From NCBI GenBank assembly GCA_002928965.1, contig PERU01000010.1, positions 1-64,000 on the forward strand: DNA of 64,000 nucleotides. The letters run 5' to 3'. Under the pieces are notes generated by a model. The model saw nothing but the letters and a program-made list of their open reading frames with translations, was not told the DNA's origin and searched no databases. The position numbers and the translations under genes are program-made. This stretch comes from Methylomonas sp. Its GTDB lineage: Bacteria; Pseudomonadota; Gammaproteobacteria; Methylococcales; Methylomonadaceae. Positions 8,192 to 16,729 of the stretch are shown piece after piece. Positions within the stretch are counted from its first letter, which is position 1, and every line of letters begins with the position of its first letter.

Positions 8192-9411
8192 AACGTGTGG
8201 TCGTCACTGGCATGGCCGGTTTGTCGCCGATTGGCAATGACTGGCCCAGCATCGCCGCAAACTTGCAAAACCAGCAAACCGGCATCCGCACCATGCATGA
8301 CTGGGATAAATACCAAGGCTTGAATACCCGCTTGGCAGCGCCGGTGGATTTTGAGAAACCCGCACATTATTCCCGCAAGCAGACCCGCAGCATGGGCCGG
8401 GTGGCTTTGTTGGCAACCTATGCCAGCGAACTGGCACTAGTTGATGCGGGCTTATTGAACGATCCGTGTCTGAGCAGTGGCAACATGGGTATCGCTTACG
8501 GCAGTTGTGCCGGCAGCCTGGAAGCCATCGCCGAATTCGGCAACATGCTAATAAATCATGCGGTCGATGGCCTGAATGCTACCTCCTACATCCGCATGAT
8601 GAGCCATACCGCGCCGGTAAATATCGGTTTGTTTTTTGGCATCAATGGTCGGGTGTATACCACGTCCAGCGCCTGTACCTCCGGCAGTCAGGGCATTGGC
8701 TATGCTTACGAAGCCATCAAATATGGCCGTCAGCAACTGATGTTGGCTGGGGGTGCCGACGAATTATCGGCCTCGGAAGCGGCGGTATTCGATACCTTGT
8801 TTGCCACCAGTTTGCGCAACGATGCGCCGGATCAATCGCCACGACCATTCGACCGCGACCGCGACGGCTTAGTCATTGGCGAAGGTGCTGGCACGTTTAT
8901 TTTGGAAGAGCTGACATATGCACAAGCACGTGGAGCCAGAATTTATGCAGAAGTGGTGGGATTTGGCACCAATTCGGATGGCTTGCATGTCACCCAGCCG
9001 GATGCCAACAGCATGCAGCTTGCCATGCGACTGGCTTTGCAGGATGCACATCTACAACCGGACGCCATTGGTTATATCAGTGCCCACGGCACCGCCACCG
9101 AACACGGTGACATTGCCGAAAGCCATGCCACCCATGCGGTATTCGGCAGTCACAAACCGATCAGTTCTTTAAAAAGCTATACCGGCCATACCTTGGGAGC
9201 CTGCGGCTCATTGGAAGCTTGGGTGGCAATCATGCAAATGCGTGAAGGCTGGTTTCATCCGACAGTCAATCTACAACATCTCGACCCGGCTTGTGCCGAT
9301 CTGGAGTATATTCAATCCACTCCCCGCACGCTGGATTGCCAGTATGTGATGAGCAATAACTTTGCTTTTGGCGGCATCAATACCTCTTTGATATTTAAAC
9401 GCTGGAACTGA
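8185..9411 (+). CDS. Second beta-ketoacyl-ACP synthase (APE)
   Basis: The protein is a 408-aa ketosynthase with an intact triad: Cys164 (TTSSACTSGSQG), His301 (ISAHGTATEHGD) and His335 (KSYTGHTLGACG). The C-terminal NNFAFGGINTSL motif is present. Two adjacent starts are possible, GTG at 8185 and TTG at 8188. The GGAGG at 8177-8181 is spaced better for TTG, and the difference is one residue. It may be either the partner of the chain-length-factor-like protein or a starter-unit synthase, and sequence alone does not decide between these. Confidence 0.9.
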   Translation: MLKRVVVTGMAGLSPIGNDWPSIAANLQNQQTGIRTMHDWDKYQGLNTRLAAPVDFEKPAHYSRKQTRSMGRVALLATYASELALVDAGLLNDPCLSSGNMGIAYGSCAGSLEAIAEFGNMLINHAVDGLNATSYIRMMSHTAPVNIGLFFGINGRVYTTSSACTSGSQGIGYAYEAIKYGRQQLMLAGGADELSASEAAVFDTLFATSLRNDAPDQSPRPFDRDRDGLVIGEGAGTFILEELTYAQARGARIYAEVVGFGTNSDGLHVTQPDANSMQLAMRLALQDAHLQPDAIGYISAHGTATEHGDIAESHATHAVFGSHKPISSLKSYTGHTLGACGSLEAWVAIMQMREGWFHPTVNLQHLDPACADLEYIQSTPRTLDCQYVMSNNFAFGGINTSLIFKRWN

Positions 9412-9460
9412 ATCGCCCGATACAGAGCCGACAAAGGCTTACCCACCCAGGAGAAACGCT

Positions 9461-9820
9461 ATGAAAAAAATCTATTGTTTCCTCGCCGCGATGATCTTTA
9501 TCACTGGCTGTACCACCACAGGCCATTTCAAAGTACCCGAAGGCTCGCAGTTATATCTGTATAAACGCGCCACCCCCGAAACTATTTCTCCATCTGGCGA
9601 AGTCACCACCAAACCCTTTTTCTGGACTGCTGCCGGCGTGCCGCCAGGGGGTGGCGTACCTTATAAACTGGAAAAAGACGGCAAGGTACTAAAAGAAGGC
9701 AAATTAAGAGCCAAATTCCGGGTCGTGTCCATTTTCTGGCCACCGTTCTCGCTGATTTATTGGCCTATGGGTTTGAACCCCAATATTACTTACGACCTGA
9801 TCAACGACAAGCAGGAATAA
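9461..9820 (+). CDS. Small lipoprotein within the APE cluster
   Basis: The protein is 119 aa, with a lipobox (FITGC) at the end of a short signal peptide and a good Shine-Dalgarno (AGGAGAAACGCTATG). It has a short soluble domain with Pro/Gly-rich turns (PPGGGVPY) and an aromatic patch (SIFWPPFSLIYWPMG) that could sit at the membrane surface. I do not recognise the family. It lies between the KS block and the chain-length-factor block, all co-directional, so a role in envelope placement of the pigment is possible but not shown. Confidence 0.75.
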   Translation: MKKIYCFLAAMIFITGCTTTGHFKVPEGSQLYLYKRATPETISPSGEVTTKPFFWTAAGVPPGGGVPYKLEKDGKVLKEGKLRAKFRVVSIFWPPFSLIYWPMGLNPNITYDLINDKQE

Positions 9821-9832
9821 CCTGTATTACTA

Positions 9833-10531
9833 ATGGACTTGATAGGGTCTAAGCCGGTCGGCTTGTCTTGCATAATTCAATGCTGGTCGGCCTGGACACC
9901 AGAGATGGATCAAAAGCCCTCCACGCCTGCAGTAGCAAAAACCTTACAACGCCGCTTGAGTCCTTTGGCGAGAGCGGTGCTGCATTGCATTGGCGAATGT
10001 ATCCATCCCGCCGAACACCTGCCCACCGTGTTTTCCTCGTCTCATGGTGAAATCGGCAAATGCCTGGAGATGCTGGAAACCCTGCAAGCCGGCGAAGAGC
10101 TGTCACCCACAGCCTTTAGTTTATCGGTGCACAACGCGATTGCCGGACTGTATTCGATGGCTTATGGCAATCACGCTGAAATTACCGCTCTTGCACCAGC
10201 CGCTGCCGGTTTGGGGGCAGGATTTATTGAAGCTTTGGGTATTTTGCAGGAAGGTCAGCCGGAAGTGCTGTTAGTGTTTTATGACGAAGCGCTGCCGGAT
10301 TTTTTCCCCAGCGCTCCATTCAATATGAGTCTGACAGGTTCTTGCGTGCTGGCTTTGAAACTGGCTTTAGTCGGTGAAGGTATAAGACTCAGCTTTGGCT
10401 TGAGCCAAAACACTCGTCACGATGGCGAGCAACCGTTACAATTGTCGGCCTTAATTAAGTTCCTGAACAGCCAGCAATCTGTATTGTGCTTGGGTGATCA
10501 GGGCTGCAACTGGCAATGGCAAAAACGCTAA
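9833..10531 (+). CDS. Beta-ketoacyl synthase chain-length-factor-like protein (APE)
   Basis: The protein is about 232 aa, matching the short beta-ketoacyl-synthase-like N-terminal family (PF13723 type) annotated as chain length factor in APE clusters. It has SSSHGEIGKCLEMLETL, LSVHNAIAGLYSMAYGN and LVFYDEALPDFF. No thiolase active-site Cys or HGT/GHT histidines are present, so it cannot condense by itself. It should pair with a complete ketosynthase. The exact start is uncertain, since TTG codons near 9860 are also in frame and a WSAW motif typical of the family's N-terminus follows. The stop overlaps the acyltransferase start by 16 nt. Confidence 0.85.
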   Translation: MDLIGSKPVGLSCIIQCWSAWTPEMDQKPSTPAVAKTLQRRLSPLARAVLHCIGECIHPAEHLPTVFSSSHGEIGKCLEMLETLQAGEELSPTAFSLSVHNAIAGLYSMAYGNHAEITALAPAAAGLGAGFIEALGILQEGQPEVLLVFYDEALPDFFPSAPFNMSLTGSCVLALKLALVGEGIRLSFGLSQNTRHDGEQPLQLSALIKFLNSQQSVLCLGDQGCNWQWQKR

Positions 10532-11310
10532 AACACCTCATCAATTATGGCTGGCGCTTGCTGGCCACCGCCATCAGCTTTGCCAGTTTTGGTATCGGCG
10601 GGGTGATATTGTGGCTGGCGATTTTTCCAGTGCTGGCTATAGTGCCTGGCAAACCACACAAAAAAGCCCTGCGCGCCCAATACATGGTGCATCTGAGTTT
10701 TTACCTGTTTATTGGTCTGATGCATCGCTTGGGGGTGCTGACTTATGACATCAAAGGCCTGGAAAAACTCAACCGCCCCGGCCAATTGATCATTGCCAAT
10801 CACCCGACACTGGTGGACGTTGTCTTTCTACTCAGCCGCATCAAACACGCCAGCTGCATCGTCAAAGCCAGCCTGTTGCACAATCCGGCCATGCGCGGCT
10901 CGATTTTAAATGCCGGTTACATCAGTAATGCAGACTCGGAAACCATGATCAATGAATGCGCCGACTGGCTGAAAAGTGGCGGCAGCATGATTATTTTTCC
11001 GGAAGGCACTCGCTCCGTGTCCGGCCAGCCCTATCATTTTCAACGCGGTGCTGCGGCAATTGCCTTGCAGGCCGGCTGTATCGTCACCCCGGTAACGTTA
11101 ACGTGCCAGCCCAGCACACTGACCAAACAACTGAGCTGGTATCAAATCCCCTCGCGGCGGTTTCATCTACAAATGCGGGTCGGCAACGATATTCCACTGA
11201 CGCCCTATCAAAACCTGCAACCGCGTTCGATTGCCGTGCGCCGCTTCAATCAACATTTACAGGATTACTTTACCCAACAGCGAGAACGCTATGAGCAACA
11301 TGGAAACTGA
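10516..11310 (+). CDS. PlsC-type 1-acylglycerol-3-phosphate acyltransferase homologue (APE)
   Basis: The protein is 264 aa. An N-terminal membrane segment (about 15-40) is followed by the acyltransferase motifs NHPTLVD (HX4D) and FPEGTRS. In APE clusters this protein is thought to help attach the polyene or an acyl chain to a lipid anchor at the inner membrane. It overlaps the gene before it (16 nt) and the ACP after it (20 nt), so it is coupled in the operon. Confidence 0.9.
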   Translation: MAKTLKHLINYGWRLLATAISFASFGIGGVILWLAIFPVLAIVPGKPHKKALRAQYMVHLSFYLFIGLMHRLGVLTYDIKGLEKLNRPGQLIIANHPTLVDVVFLLSRIKHASCIVKASLLHNPAMRGSILNAGYISNADSETMINECADWLKSGGSMIIFPEGTRSVSGQPYHFQRGAAAIALQAGCIVTPVTLTCQPSTLTKQLSWYQIPSRRFHLQMRVGNDIPLTPYQNLQPRSIAVRRFNQHLQDYFTQQRERYEQHGN

Positions 11311-11548
11311 ATTAAAACGCTTGATTATCGACACGCTGGCACTGGAAGATATCGGCGTTGAGGATATAGACAGCCACGCGCCACTGTTCAACGCAGGCTT
11401 GGGGCTGGATTCCATCGATGCCCTGGAACTAGGTTTGGCCATACGCAAAACCTATCAGGTTAAAATCGATAGCGAACAACACGATGTGGTCAGCATCTTC
11501 GCCTCCGTGGCATCCTTGGCACAATTCATAGAATCCGCGCGCCCTTGA
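11291..11548 (+). CDS. Acyl carrier protein 1 (APE)
   Basis: The protein is an 85-aa ACP with the phosphopantetheine site GLGLDSIDALELG. The start ATG at 11291 lies inside the acyltransferase gene. A longer in-frame extension upstream falls wholly within that gene and is rejected. It carries starter or extender acyl groups for the type II APE synthase. No phosphopantetheinyl transferase gene is present in this window. Confidence 0.9.
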   Translation: MSNMETELKRLIIDTLALEDIGVEDIDSHAPLFNAGLGLDSIDALELGLAIRKTYQVKIDSEQHDVVSIFASVASLAQFIESARP

Positions 11549-11555
11549 GAGAGTT

Positions 11556-11804
11556 ATGAACAATCGCGAAGACATTTTGGCAGCCATTCAAGAGATCATG
11601 GTCGACATGTTCGAAATGGACCCAGCCACCATCACCCTGGAAGCCCGTCTGTATGAAGACCTGGATTTCGACAGCATCGACGCGGTCGACATGATCGTGC
11701 GCCTGAAACAAGTCACCGGCAAAATGGTCAAGCCGGAGGATTTTAAAACCGCCCGCAGCATTGGCGATGTGGTTGAGGCGATTGTTCGGTTGATGCAGGA
11801 TTGA
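11556..11804 (+). CDS. Acyl carrier protein 2 (APE)
   Basis: The protein is an 82-aa ACP, with the phosphopantetheine Ser in LDFDSIDAVDMIVRLK. It follows ACP 1 by 7 nt with a GAGAG Shine-Dalgarno. APE clusters normally carry two ACPs, one of which is thought to serve the aryl starter. The two here share only the core helix-II motif, so they are not a recent duplication. Confidence 0.92.
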   Translation: MNNREDILAAIQEIMVDMFEMDPATITLEARLYEDLDFDSIDAVDMIVRLKQVTGKMVKPEDFKTARSIGDVVEAIVRLMQD

Positions 11805-11862
11805 TTTAAATGGCTAGTTCGGCCAGAAAGAAGCTAAGTGGACCGCAGTTAAGAGTTATTTC

Positions 11863-12603
11863 ATGATGACGAAAGAAGAACGTGAGCGCTTGATCTTTCA
11901 ACTTTTCGCTGAATCATCAGATCTACTTTCTTCTGGGGACCGAGTTGAGAGTAAAAGCCCACCGGAGCCAGATGTTTTGTTAACGCAATCTGATGGTTCT
12001 AATCGTGCGTTTGAGCTAGTTGAAATTCTAGATCAAGACTACTCCAGCTTAACTCAGAGTCAACTTACTACAAAGAGTGACTGTTATGTATACCTTAATG
12101 CAATGCAAGAACCTTCTCAAACGCAGTTCATTAAGAAGTACGCCAACGCAGATATTCATATTGAGTTCGAGGATTCCCTAACTCGTCGCCGTCGACAACA
12201 GTCGCTAGAACAAGTATTCGATTTTTTATTGAGGTTACCCGAAGAGGCTTCTGGAGAAGTGTCTCTTGAAGGAGAGTCAGTTCAGAACCTAATCAAATAT
12301 CTAAACATTAGCCGGAGTAACCTGGTTGGTCCACTATTCGACATTCAATCCCTTGTTTGGGTTGGTGATCCGACCATAGATTTGATTCGAAAAAAGCTTG
12401 AAAAGAACTATAAGACAAGCTATCCGATTTCATTGCTGGCATACATTGAGACCAATCCAATGTATCCGGATGACGTCTGGCTTGCCGAGCTCGATACATT
12501 TTTATGTGAATTAAAAAATAATTGCCAATTTGAGTTCATCTACATTTTTGATTGCGCATCCAAGACAATCAAGCGTTCCTGGTGTAGGGACTCCCAGTCC
12601 TGA
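11863..12603 (+). CDS. Unknown protein, possible PD-(D/E)XK-like fold, inserted in the APE operon
   Basis: The protein is 246 aa, soluble, with no signal peptide or membrane segment. The N-terminal third has a pattern (SPPEPDVLL, 14 residues, AFELVEIL) like the E...D...ExE strand pairs of restriction-endonuclease-like nucleases, but a convincing catalytic Lys is not obvious. An Arg-rich run (LTRRRRQQSLEQVFDF) follows. Base composition is clearly more AT-rich than in the flanking biosynthetic genes. The gene sits between ACP 2 and the COG4648-type protein, which are normally adjacent. The noncoding flanks (11805-11862, 12604-12730) share short motifs with the flanks of the accessory gene at 1026. 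The function is unknown. Confidence 0.7.
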   Translation: MMTKEERERLIFQLFAESSDLLSSGDRVESKSPPEPDVLLTQSDGSNRAFELVEILDQDYSSLTQSQLTTKSDCYVYLNAMQEPSQTQFIKKYANADIHIEFEDSLTRRRRQQSLEQVFDFLLRLPEEASGEVSLEGESVQNLIKYLNISRSNLVGPLFDIQSLVWVGDPTIDLIRKKLEKNYKTSYPISLLAYIETNPMYPDDVWLAELDTFLCELKNNCQFEFIYIFDCASKTIKRSWCRDSQS

Positions 12604-12730
12604 CACCAATAGAGCTTTATCCAGCTGGCAACGCATGGACGGAAGATCGTAACTTATTGCCAAGTGATGAGCTGTAAAATAATACGATTTTTAATATACA
12701 ACCCGTCTGAATCTCAAACCTCCATACACC

Positions 12731-13276
12731 ATGCATCGCCTCCTAAACCCACTTCTGGGCATCCTAACGTTACTGTATCCGGCAGCGGTTTACTTTGGTC
12801 TTCAATACTTGCAACCGTGGTCGATTGCAGCATTACTGGCAGGGGTTTTGGCGATCAAGTTATTGCTTTCCGGGCAGTCGTGGGCACGGCCAGTGCTGGT
12901 ATGTGGGCTTTTGTTTACCGGGTTTGCAGTCTGGCGTAATGACTTTTTGTCGCTACGTTTTTATCCGGTGCTGGTGAATGCTGTAATGCTGCTGATTTTT
13001 GCCGGCAGTCTGTTTTATCCGCCCAGCGTGGTAGAAAGACTGGCGCGTTTGCAGCAACCAGACTTAACGCCGCAAGGCATTCGTTATACCCGCCGGGTGA
13101 CTCAAGTTTGGTGCGGCTTTTTTATTATTAATGGCAGCATCGCACTGGTCACCGCGCTGTGGAGCAGTATTGAATGGTGGAGTTTGTATAACGGCCTGAT
13201 TGCCTATGTTTTGATGGGCTTGTTGTTTGCCGGTGAATTTCTGATCCGCCGCCGCACCCAAAAGCAGGATGGTTAA
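12731..13276 (+). CDS. COG4648-type membrane protein (APE)
   Basis: The protein is 181 aa with about five hydrophobic helices and a conserved soluble stretch (SLFYPPSVVERLARLQQPDL, TPQGIRYTRRVTQVWCGFF). This matches the integral-membrane protein found beside the ACPs and AMP ligase in APE clusters, whose biochemical role is unknown. The gene ends 8 nt inside the ligase gene. The preceding 127 nt carry no clear promoter, although the AT-rich stretch near 12665-12700 could hold one after the upstream insertion. Confidence 0.8.
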   Translation: MHRLLNPLLGILTLLYPAAVYFGLQYLQPWSIAALLAGVLAIKLLLSGQSWARPVLVCGLLFTGFAVWRNDFLSLRFYPVLVNAVMLLIFAGSLFYPPSVVERLARLQQPDLTPQGIRYTRRVTQVWCGFFIINGSIALVTALWSSIEWWSLYNGLIAYVLMGLLFAGEFLIRRRTQKQDG

Positions 13277-14951
13277 GGTGTGCGAACTTGCCCATTTACT
13301 TCCATTTGCTGATGCTGATCAAATTGTTGTCAGGCATCGTGGTTTCGACATCAACGCGGCGCAATTTCAACAGGCGGTAGCACATTGGCGCGACTGTCTG
13401 GCTGCTGAACCGGAAACCAAGGTAGCGTTATATTGCCACGATGCCTACCCGTTTGCGGTGCTGCTGTTTGCCGCCTGGCACGCTGGCAAAAAAGTCTGGC
13501 TACCGGCCAACAACGCTGCCGGTACTGCAGCCCAATTGACCCAAAATCAATGCCGTCTATTAGGTGATTGGCAAACGCATAGCGATAATGTGCTTACAGA
13601 ATATGCGACAGCTGCAGCGACATTTAGCCCATTGCATCCACAGCAAACCGAGCTGGTGATTTTTACCTCCGGTTCCACCGGTGCAGCCAAAGCCGTACCC
13701 AAAACCTTGCAGCAGTTACAAACGGAAATCAACACTTTGGAGCAGTGCTGGGGCATGCAGCTTGGCGACAGCACTGTGCTAGGCACGGTCAGCCAGCAAC
13801 ACATTTATGGTTTGCTATTTCGGGTGCTGTGGCCGTTGGCGGCAGGACGCAGTTTTCACAGCGAGGCGGCGTTATCGCCGGAGGTTTTGGTCAAGCAAGC
13901 ATCTCACGCCTGCTGGATCGCCAGCCCAGCACATTTGAAACGTCTGGATGACGATTCGCCTTGGGATGAGCTGGCGAACTTATCGCTTATTTTTAGTTCC
14001 GGCGGCGTTTTACCAGCGGCTGCCGCGACGCAACTTGCTGAGCAGGGTAGGCAAGCGGTGATAGAGATCTACGGCAGCAGCGAAACCGGCGGTATCGGCT
14101 GGCGGCAGTATCCGGCACAAAACTGGACGCTGTTTCCCGGCATGCAGCTGAGTAAGCGGGGCGACAGCTGGTATCTGGATTCGCCGTATCTGCCCGACCA
14201 ACCTGATTTTGAACTGGACGATTGTTTGAGCTTACAAGCCAACGGCCAATTTTTATTGCTCGGCCGCCGTGACCGTACCGTTAAAATCGAGGAAAAGCGG
14301 CTGTCGTTATGCGAATTGGAGCGCCGCCTAACCGATACCGACTGGCTGTATGAAGCCGCTGCACTCGTTATAAATCATCATCGCGATACCGTCGCCATCT
14401 CCGCCGTATTGTCAGAGGAAGGCAAACACTGCCTGCACAGTGAAGGTCGTTCAGGCATCATCAAGTTGCTGCGAGCCGAGCTGGCCAATTGGTTTGAGGC
14501 AGTATTGCTGCCCCGCAAATGGCTGTTTTTATCGCAGTTACCGCTCACGCCTCAAGGCAAACTCGACAATGGCCTGCTGCGCCAATTACTAGCGCCAGCC
14601 GGCGATAAACTGCCACAGTTGCAATCGGTAGATTTGCTCGATAACCGGGCAGAGTTAGAGCTGAAGGTGCCGGCCAGTCTGGCGTATTTTCCGGATCATT
14701 TTCCGCAGTACCCGATATTGCCGGGCGTGGTACAAATCGGTTGGGCTGAACATTTCGCTAAAATTCTGTTCCCGATTGATCAGCCCTTTTGCCGGATGGA
14801 AGTCATTAAATTTATCAAGCCTATCCTGCCGGACTGCGAATTAACCTTGCAACTAACCTGGAAAGCCGACAGCGGCAAGCTGCATTTTCAGTTTAAAGCC
14901 CATGAATACAGCTATAGCTCCGGGCGACTGGTGTATGGTGTCTCGGTATGA
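13269..14951 (+). CDS. AMP-forming aryl/acyl ligase fused to ApeI-type dehydratase
   Basis: The protein is 560 aa. Residues 1 to about 440 form an ANL-superfamily ligase with the P-loop FTSGSTGAAKAVPKT near 132, the YGSSETGGIG motif and GRRDRTVKIEEKRLS at the hinge. It should activate an aromatic acid and load an ACP. Residues from about 455 to 560 form a separate hotdog domain (ASLAYFPDHFPQYPILPGVV, FIKPILPDCELTL) of the ApeI dehydratase family. In characterised systems these are separate genes (ApeH and ApeI). Here they lie in one frame with no stop or restart between them. The gene overlaps both neighbours. Confidence 0.9.
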   Translation: MVKVCELAHLLPFADADQIVVRHRGFDINAAQFQQAVAHWRDCLAAEPETKVALYCHDAYPFAVLLFAAWHAGKKVWLPANNAAGTAAQLTQNQCRLLGDWQTHSDNVLTEYATAAATFSPLHPQQTELVIFTSGSTGAAKAVPKTLQQLQTEINTLEQCWGMQLGDSTVLGTVSQQHIYGLLFRVLWPLAAGRSFHSEAALSPEVLVKQASHACWIASPAHLKRLDDDSPWDELANLSLIFSSGGVLPAAAATQLAEQGRQAVIEIYGSSETGGIGWRQYPAQNWTLFPGMQLSKRGDSWYLDSPYLPDQPDFELDDCLSLQANGQFLLLGRRDRTVKIEEKRLSLCELERRLTDTDWLYEAAALVINHHRDTVAISAVLSEEGKHCLHSEGRSGIIKLLRAELANWFEAVLLPRKWLFLSQLPLTPQGKLDNGLLRQLLAPAGDKLPQLQSVDLLDNRAELELKVPASLAYFPDHFPQYPILPGVVQIGWAEHFAKILFPIDQPFCRMEVIKFIKPILPDCELTLQLTWKADSGKLHFQFKAHEYSYSSGRLVYGVSV

Positions 14952-15682
14952 AAAGCTGCTTGATTATTCCGTTCTACAACCACCAAGCCGCCATCCCGCT
15001 TTTGCTGGCCAAACTGCAGCCCTTGGGCTTGCCGTGCCTTCTGATCAACGATGGCAGTTCTGTGCCATGCAGCAAGGTGTTACGGGATTGCACCCAGCAA
15101 CATGCCGCGTGGCTAACGCTGATTGAAAGGCCGCAAAATGGCGGCAAGGGTGCAGCAGTGATTGATGGTTTTAAACAAGCGATTGCTTTAGGCTATAGCC
15201 ACGCGATCCAAATCGATGCCGATGGTCAGCATGATGTGGCTGATATTCCGCGCATGCTGCAACGCAGCCAAAACCAGCCAGCTGCGATGATACTAGGTAA
15301 GCCGCAGTACGCAGCCGATGCACCGAAAAGTCGGGTGTATGGTCGGCAATTCACTAATCTATGGATTTACATCAATACCTTGTCGTTTGCTATCGCCGAT
15401 GGCATGTGCGGCTTGCGTGTATATCCGCTGACTGCCGTTGTTGAATTGCTTAAATCCAGTGCGTTGGCGAAGGGCATGGCTTTTGACATCGATATTGTGG
15501 TGCGGTTGTACTGGCTGGGTACACCCGCCATCAATCACCCTACCCAGGTCAGTTACCCGTTGGATGGGGTGTCGCATTTTGATATGTGGCGGGATAATCT
15601 GCAGATTTCCAAAACCCATGCCCGGCTGTTTTTCGGCATGCTGCCGCGTATCCCCAAACTGTTATACAGACACTTTAGATGA
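14948..15682 (+). CDS. Family 2 glycosyltransferase (APE)
   Basis: The protein is 244 aa with a GT-A fold: IIPFYNHQAAIPLLLAKL and LINDGSS at the N-terminus, and the metal-binding QIDADGQHD. The GMAFDIDIVVRLYWLG segment resembles dolichol-phosphate-mannose-synthase-type enzymes. No C-terminal membrane helices are evident. In APE clusters this enzyme probably adds a sugar or decorates the lipid anchor. ATGA overlaps at both ends indicate coupling. Confidence 0.88.
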   Translation: MKSCLIIPFYNHQAAIPLLLAKLQPLGLPCLLINDGSSVPCSKVLRDCTQQHAAWLTLIERPQNGGKGAAVIDGFKQAIALGYSHAIQIDADGQHDVADIPRMLQRSQNQPAAMILGKPQYAADAPKSRVYGRQFTNLWIYINTLSFAIADGMCGLRVYPLTAVVELLKSSALAKGMAFDIDIVVRLYWLGTPAINHPTQVSYPLDGVSHFDMWRDNLQISKTHARLFFGMLPRIPKLLYRHFR

Positions 15683-16602
15683 AGCCATCGCCGCATTGGT
15701 CCGAGATACAGGAGCAGAGTCTTGTTTGGGGTATGCAACTACTGTTTGCTGTGTATCGGTTGTGCGGACGTTGGCTGTTACAGGTGTTTTTATATCCGGT
15801 GGTGCTGTATTACTGGCTGAGTAATCGTGCTGCCCGGCAGGCTAGTTGTGATTATCTTCGGAGAATAAACCGCATCGCGCCGCAACTGGGTTTATCCGGC
15901 AGTTTATGGTGCAGTTATCGACACTTCATCAGCTTTGCCAATGCCATCATCGACAAACTGGCGGCTTGGGCTGGCGCGCTATCTTTTACAGAGATTGACT
16001 TTAGCGGTCGCGAAGCCTTATTGACTGATTTGCAAAGCGGTCGCGGCGCCTTGCTGCTGGCCTGTCATCTCGGCAACCCGGAAGTCTGCCGGGTCATAGC
16101 CAGTCAGGATGCCAGCATTAAAATCAATGTGCTGGTGCACACCAAGCACGCGGAGCATTTCAATCGTTTATTAAAGCGCTATAACCCTGCCAGCGGCTTA
16201 AATCTGCTGCAAGTCGCCGACATCAATGCCGCCACCGCCATGTTACTGGCCGAAAAAATTGAGCAGGGTGAACTGGTCATCATCGCTGCCGACCGCACGC
16301 CGGTAGGTCAAAGCCAACGAGTCAGCCAGGTAAACTTTCTGGGTGCGGCTGCATTACTGCCACAAGGCCCGTTCATCCTGGCCGGCTTGCTGAAATGTCC
16401 GGTTTACAGTCTGTTTTGCCTGAAACACGCGGAGAAACACCGGATTATTTTCGAATCCTTTGGCAGTAACCTGAGTTGGTCACGTCAAGAACGCGAAACA
16501 GCCATACAACAAGCTGCCCAACATTATGCTAATCAATTGCAACAACATTGCCTGCAGGCACCACTGCAATGGTTTAATTTTTATGATTTTTGGCGGGTAT
16601 AA
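15679..16602 (+). CDS. LpxL/HtrB-like acyltransferase (APE)
   Basis: The protein is a 307-aa member of the lipid A lauroyl-acyltransferase-like family. It has an N-terminal membrane helix (about 18-38) and the HX4E motif in LLACHLGNPEVCR, with RTPVGQSQRVSQVNFLGAAA and LPQGPFILAGLLKCPVYSLF following. It likely transfers an acyl or polyenoyl chain to a lipid in the inner leaflet. It is the last gene of a coupled block and is followed by a 127-bp gap with a possible internal promoter. Confidence 0.88.
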   Translation: MKPSPHWSEIQEQSLVWGMQLLFAVYRLCGRWLLQVFLYPVVLYYWLSNRAARQASCDYLRRINRIAPQLGLSGSLWCSYRHFISFANAIIDKLAAWAGALSFTEIDFSGREALLTDLQSGRGALLLACHLGNPEVCRVIASQDASIKINVLVHTKHAEHFNRLLKRYNPASGLNLLQVADINAATAMLLAEKIEQGELVIIAADRTPVGQSQRVSQVNFLGAAALLPQGPFILAGLLKCPVYSLFCLKHAEKHRIIFESFGSNLSWSRQERETAIQQAAQHYANQLQQHCLQAPLQWFNFYDFWRV

Positions 16603-16631
16603 GCACCGAAAAAAGCCAACCGCATTGGCCC

Positions 16632-16659
16632 TCAACGCATCATCAGAGCCATGTATAAT
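16632..16659 (+). promoter_or_regulatory. Possible internal sigma70 promoter
   Basis: A consensus -10 hexamer, TATAAT (16654-16659), lies 16 nt after a weak -35 (TCAACG, 16632-16637) in the only sizeable gap of the second half of the APE cluster, upstream of the ammonia lyase. The weak -35 makes this tentative. Confidence 0.35.
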
Positions 16660-16729
16660 TTAACCTCCCGAAACTGCAAAACGCCCGCTGATAAATGCCT
16701 GCTTCAAAATTCCTCTGGCTGGACATGCT

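Noticed and set aside
8466-9110. 214-aa ORF inside the second ketosynthase gene
   Set aside because: It is out of frame with the well-supported ketosynthase, and its Trp/His/Arg-rich composition is that of a shadow frame.
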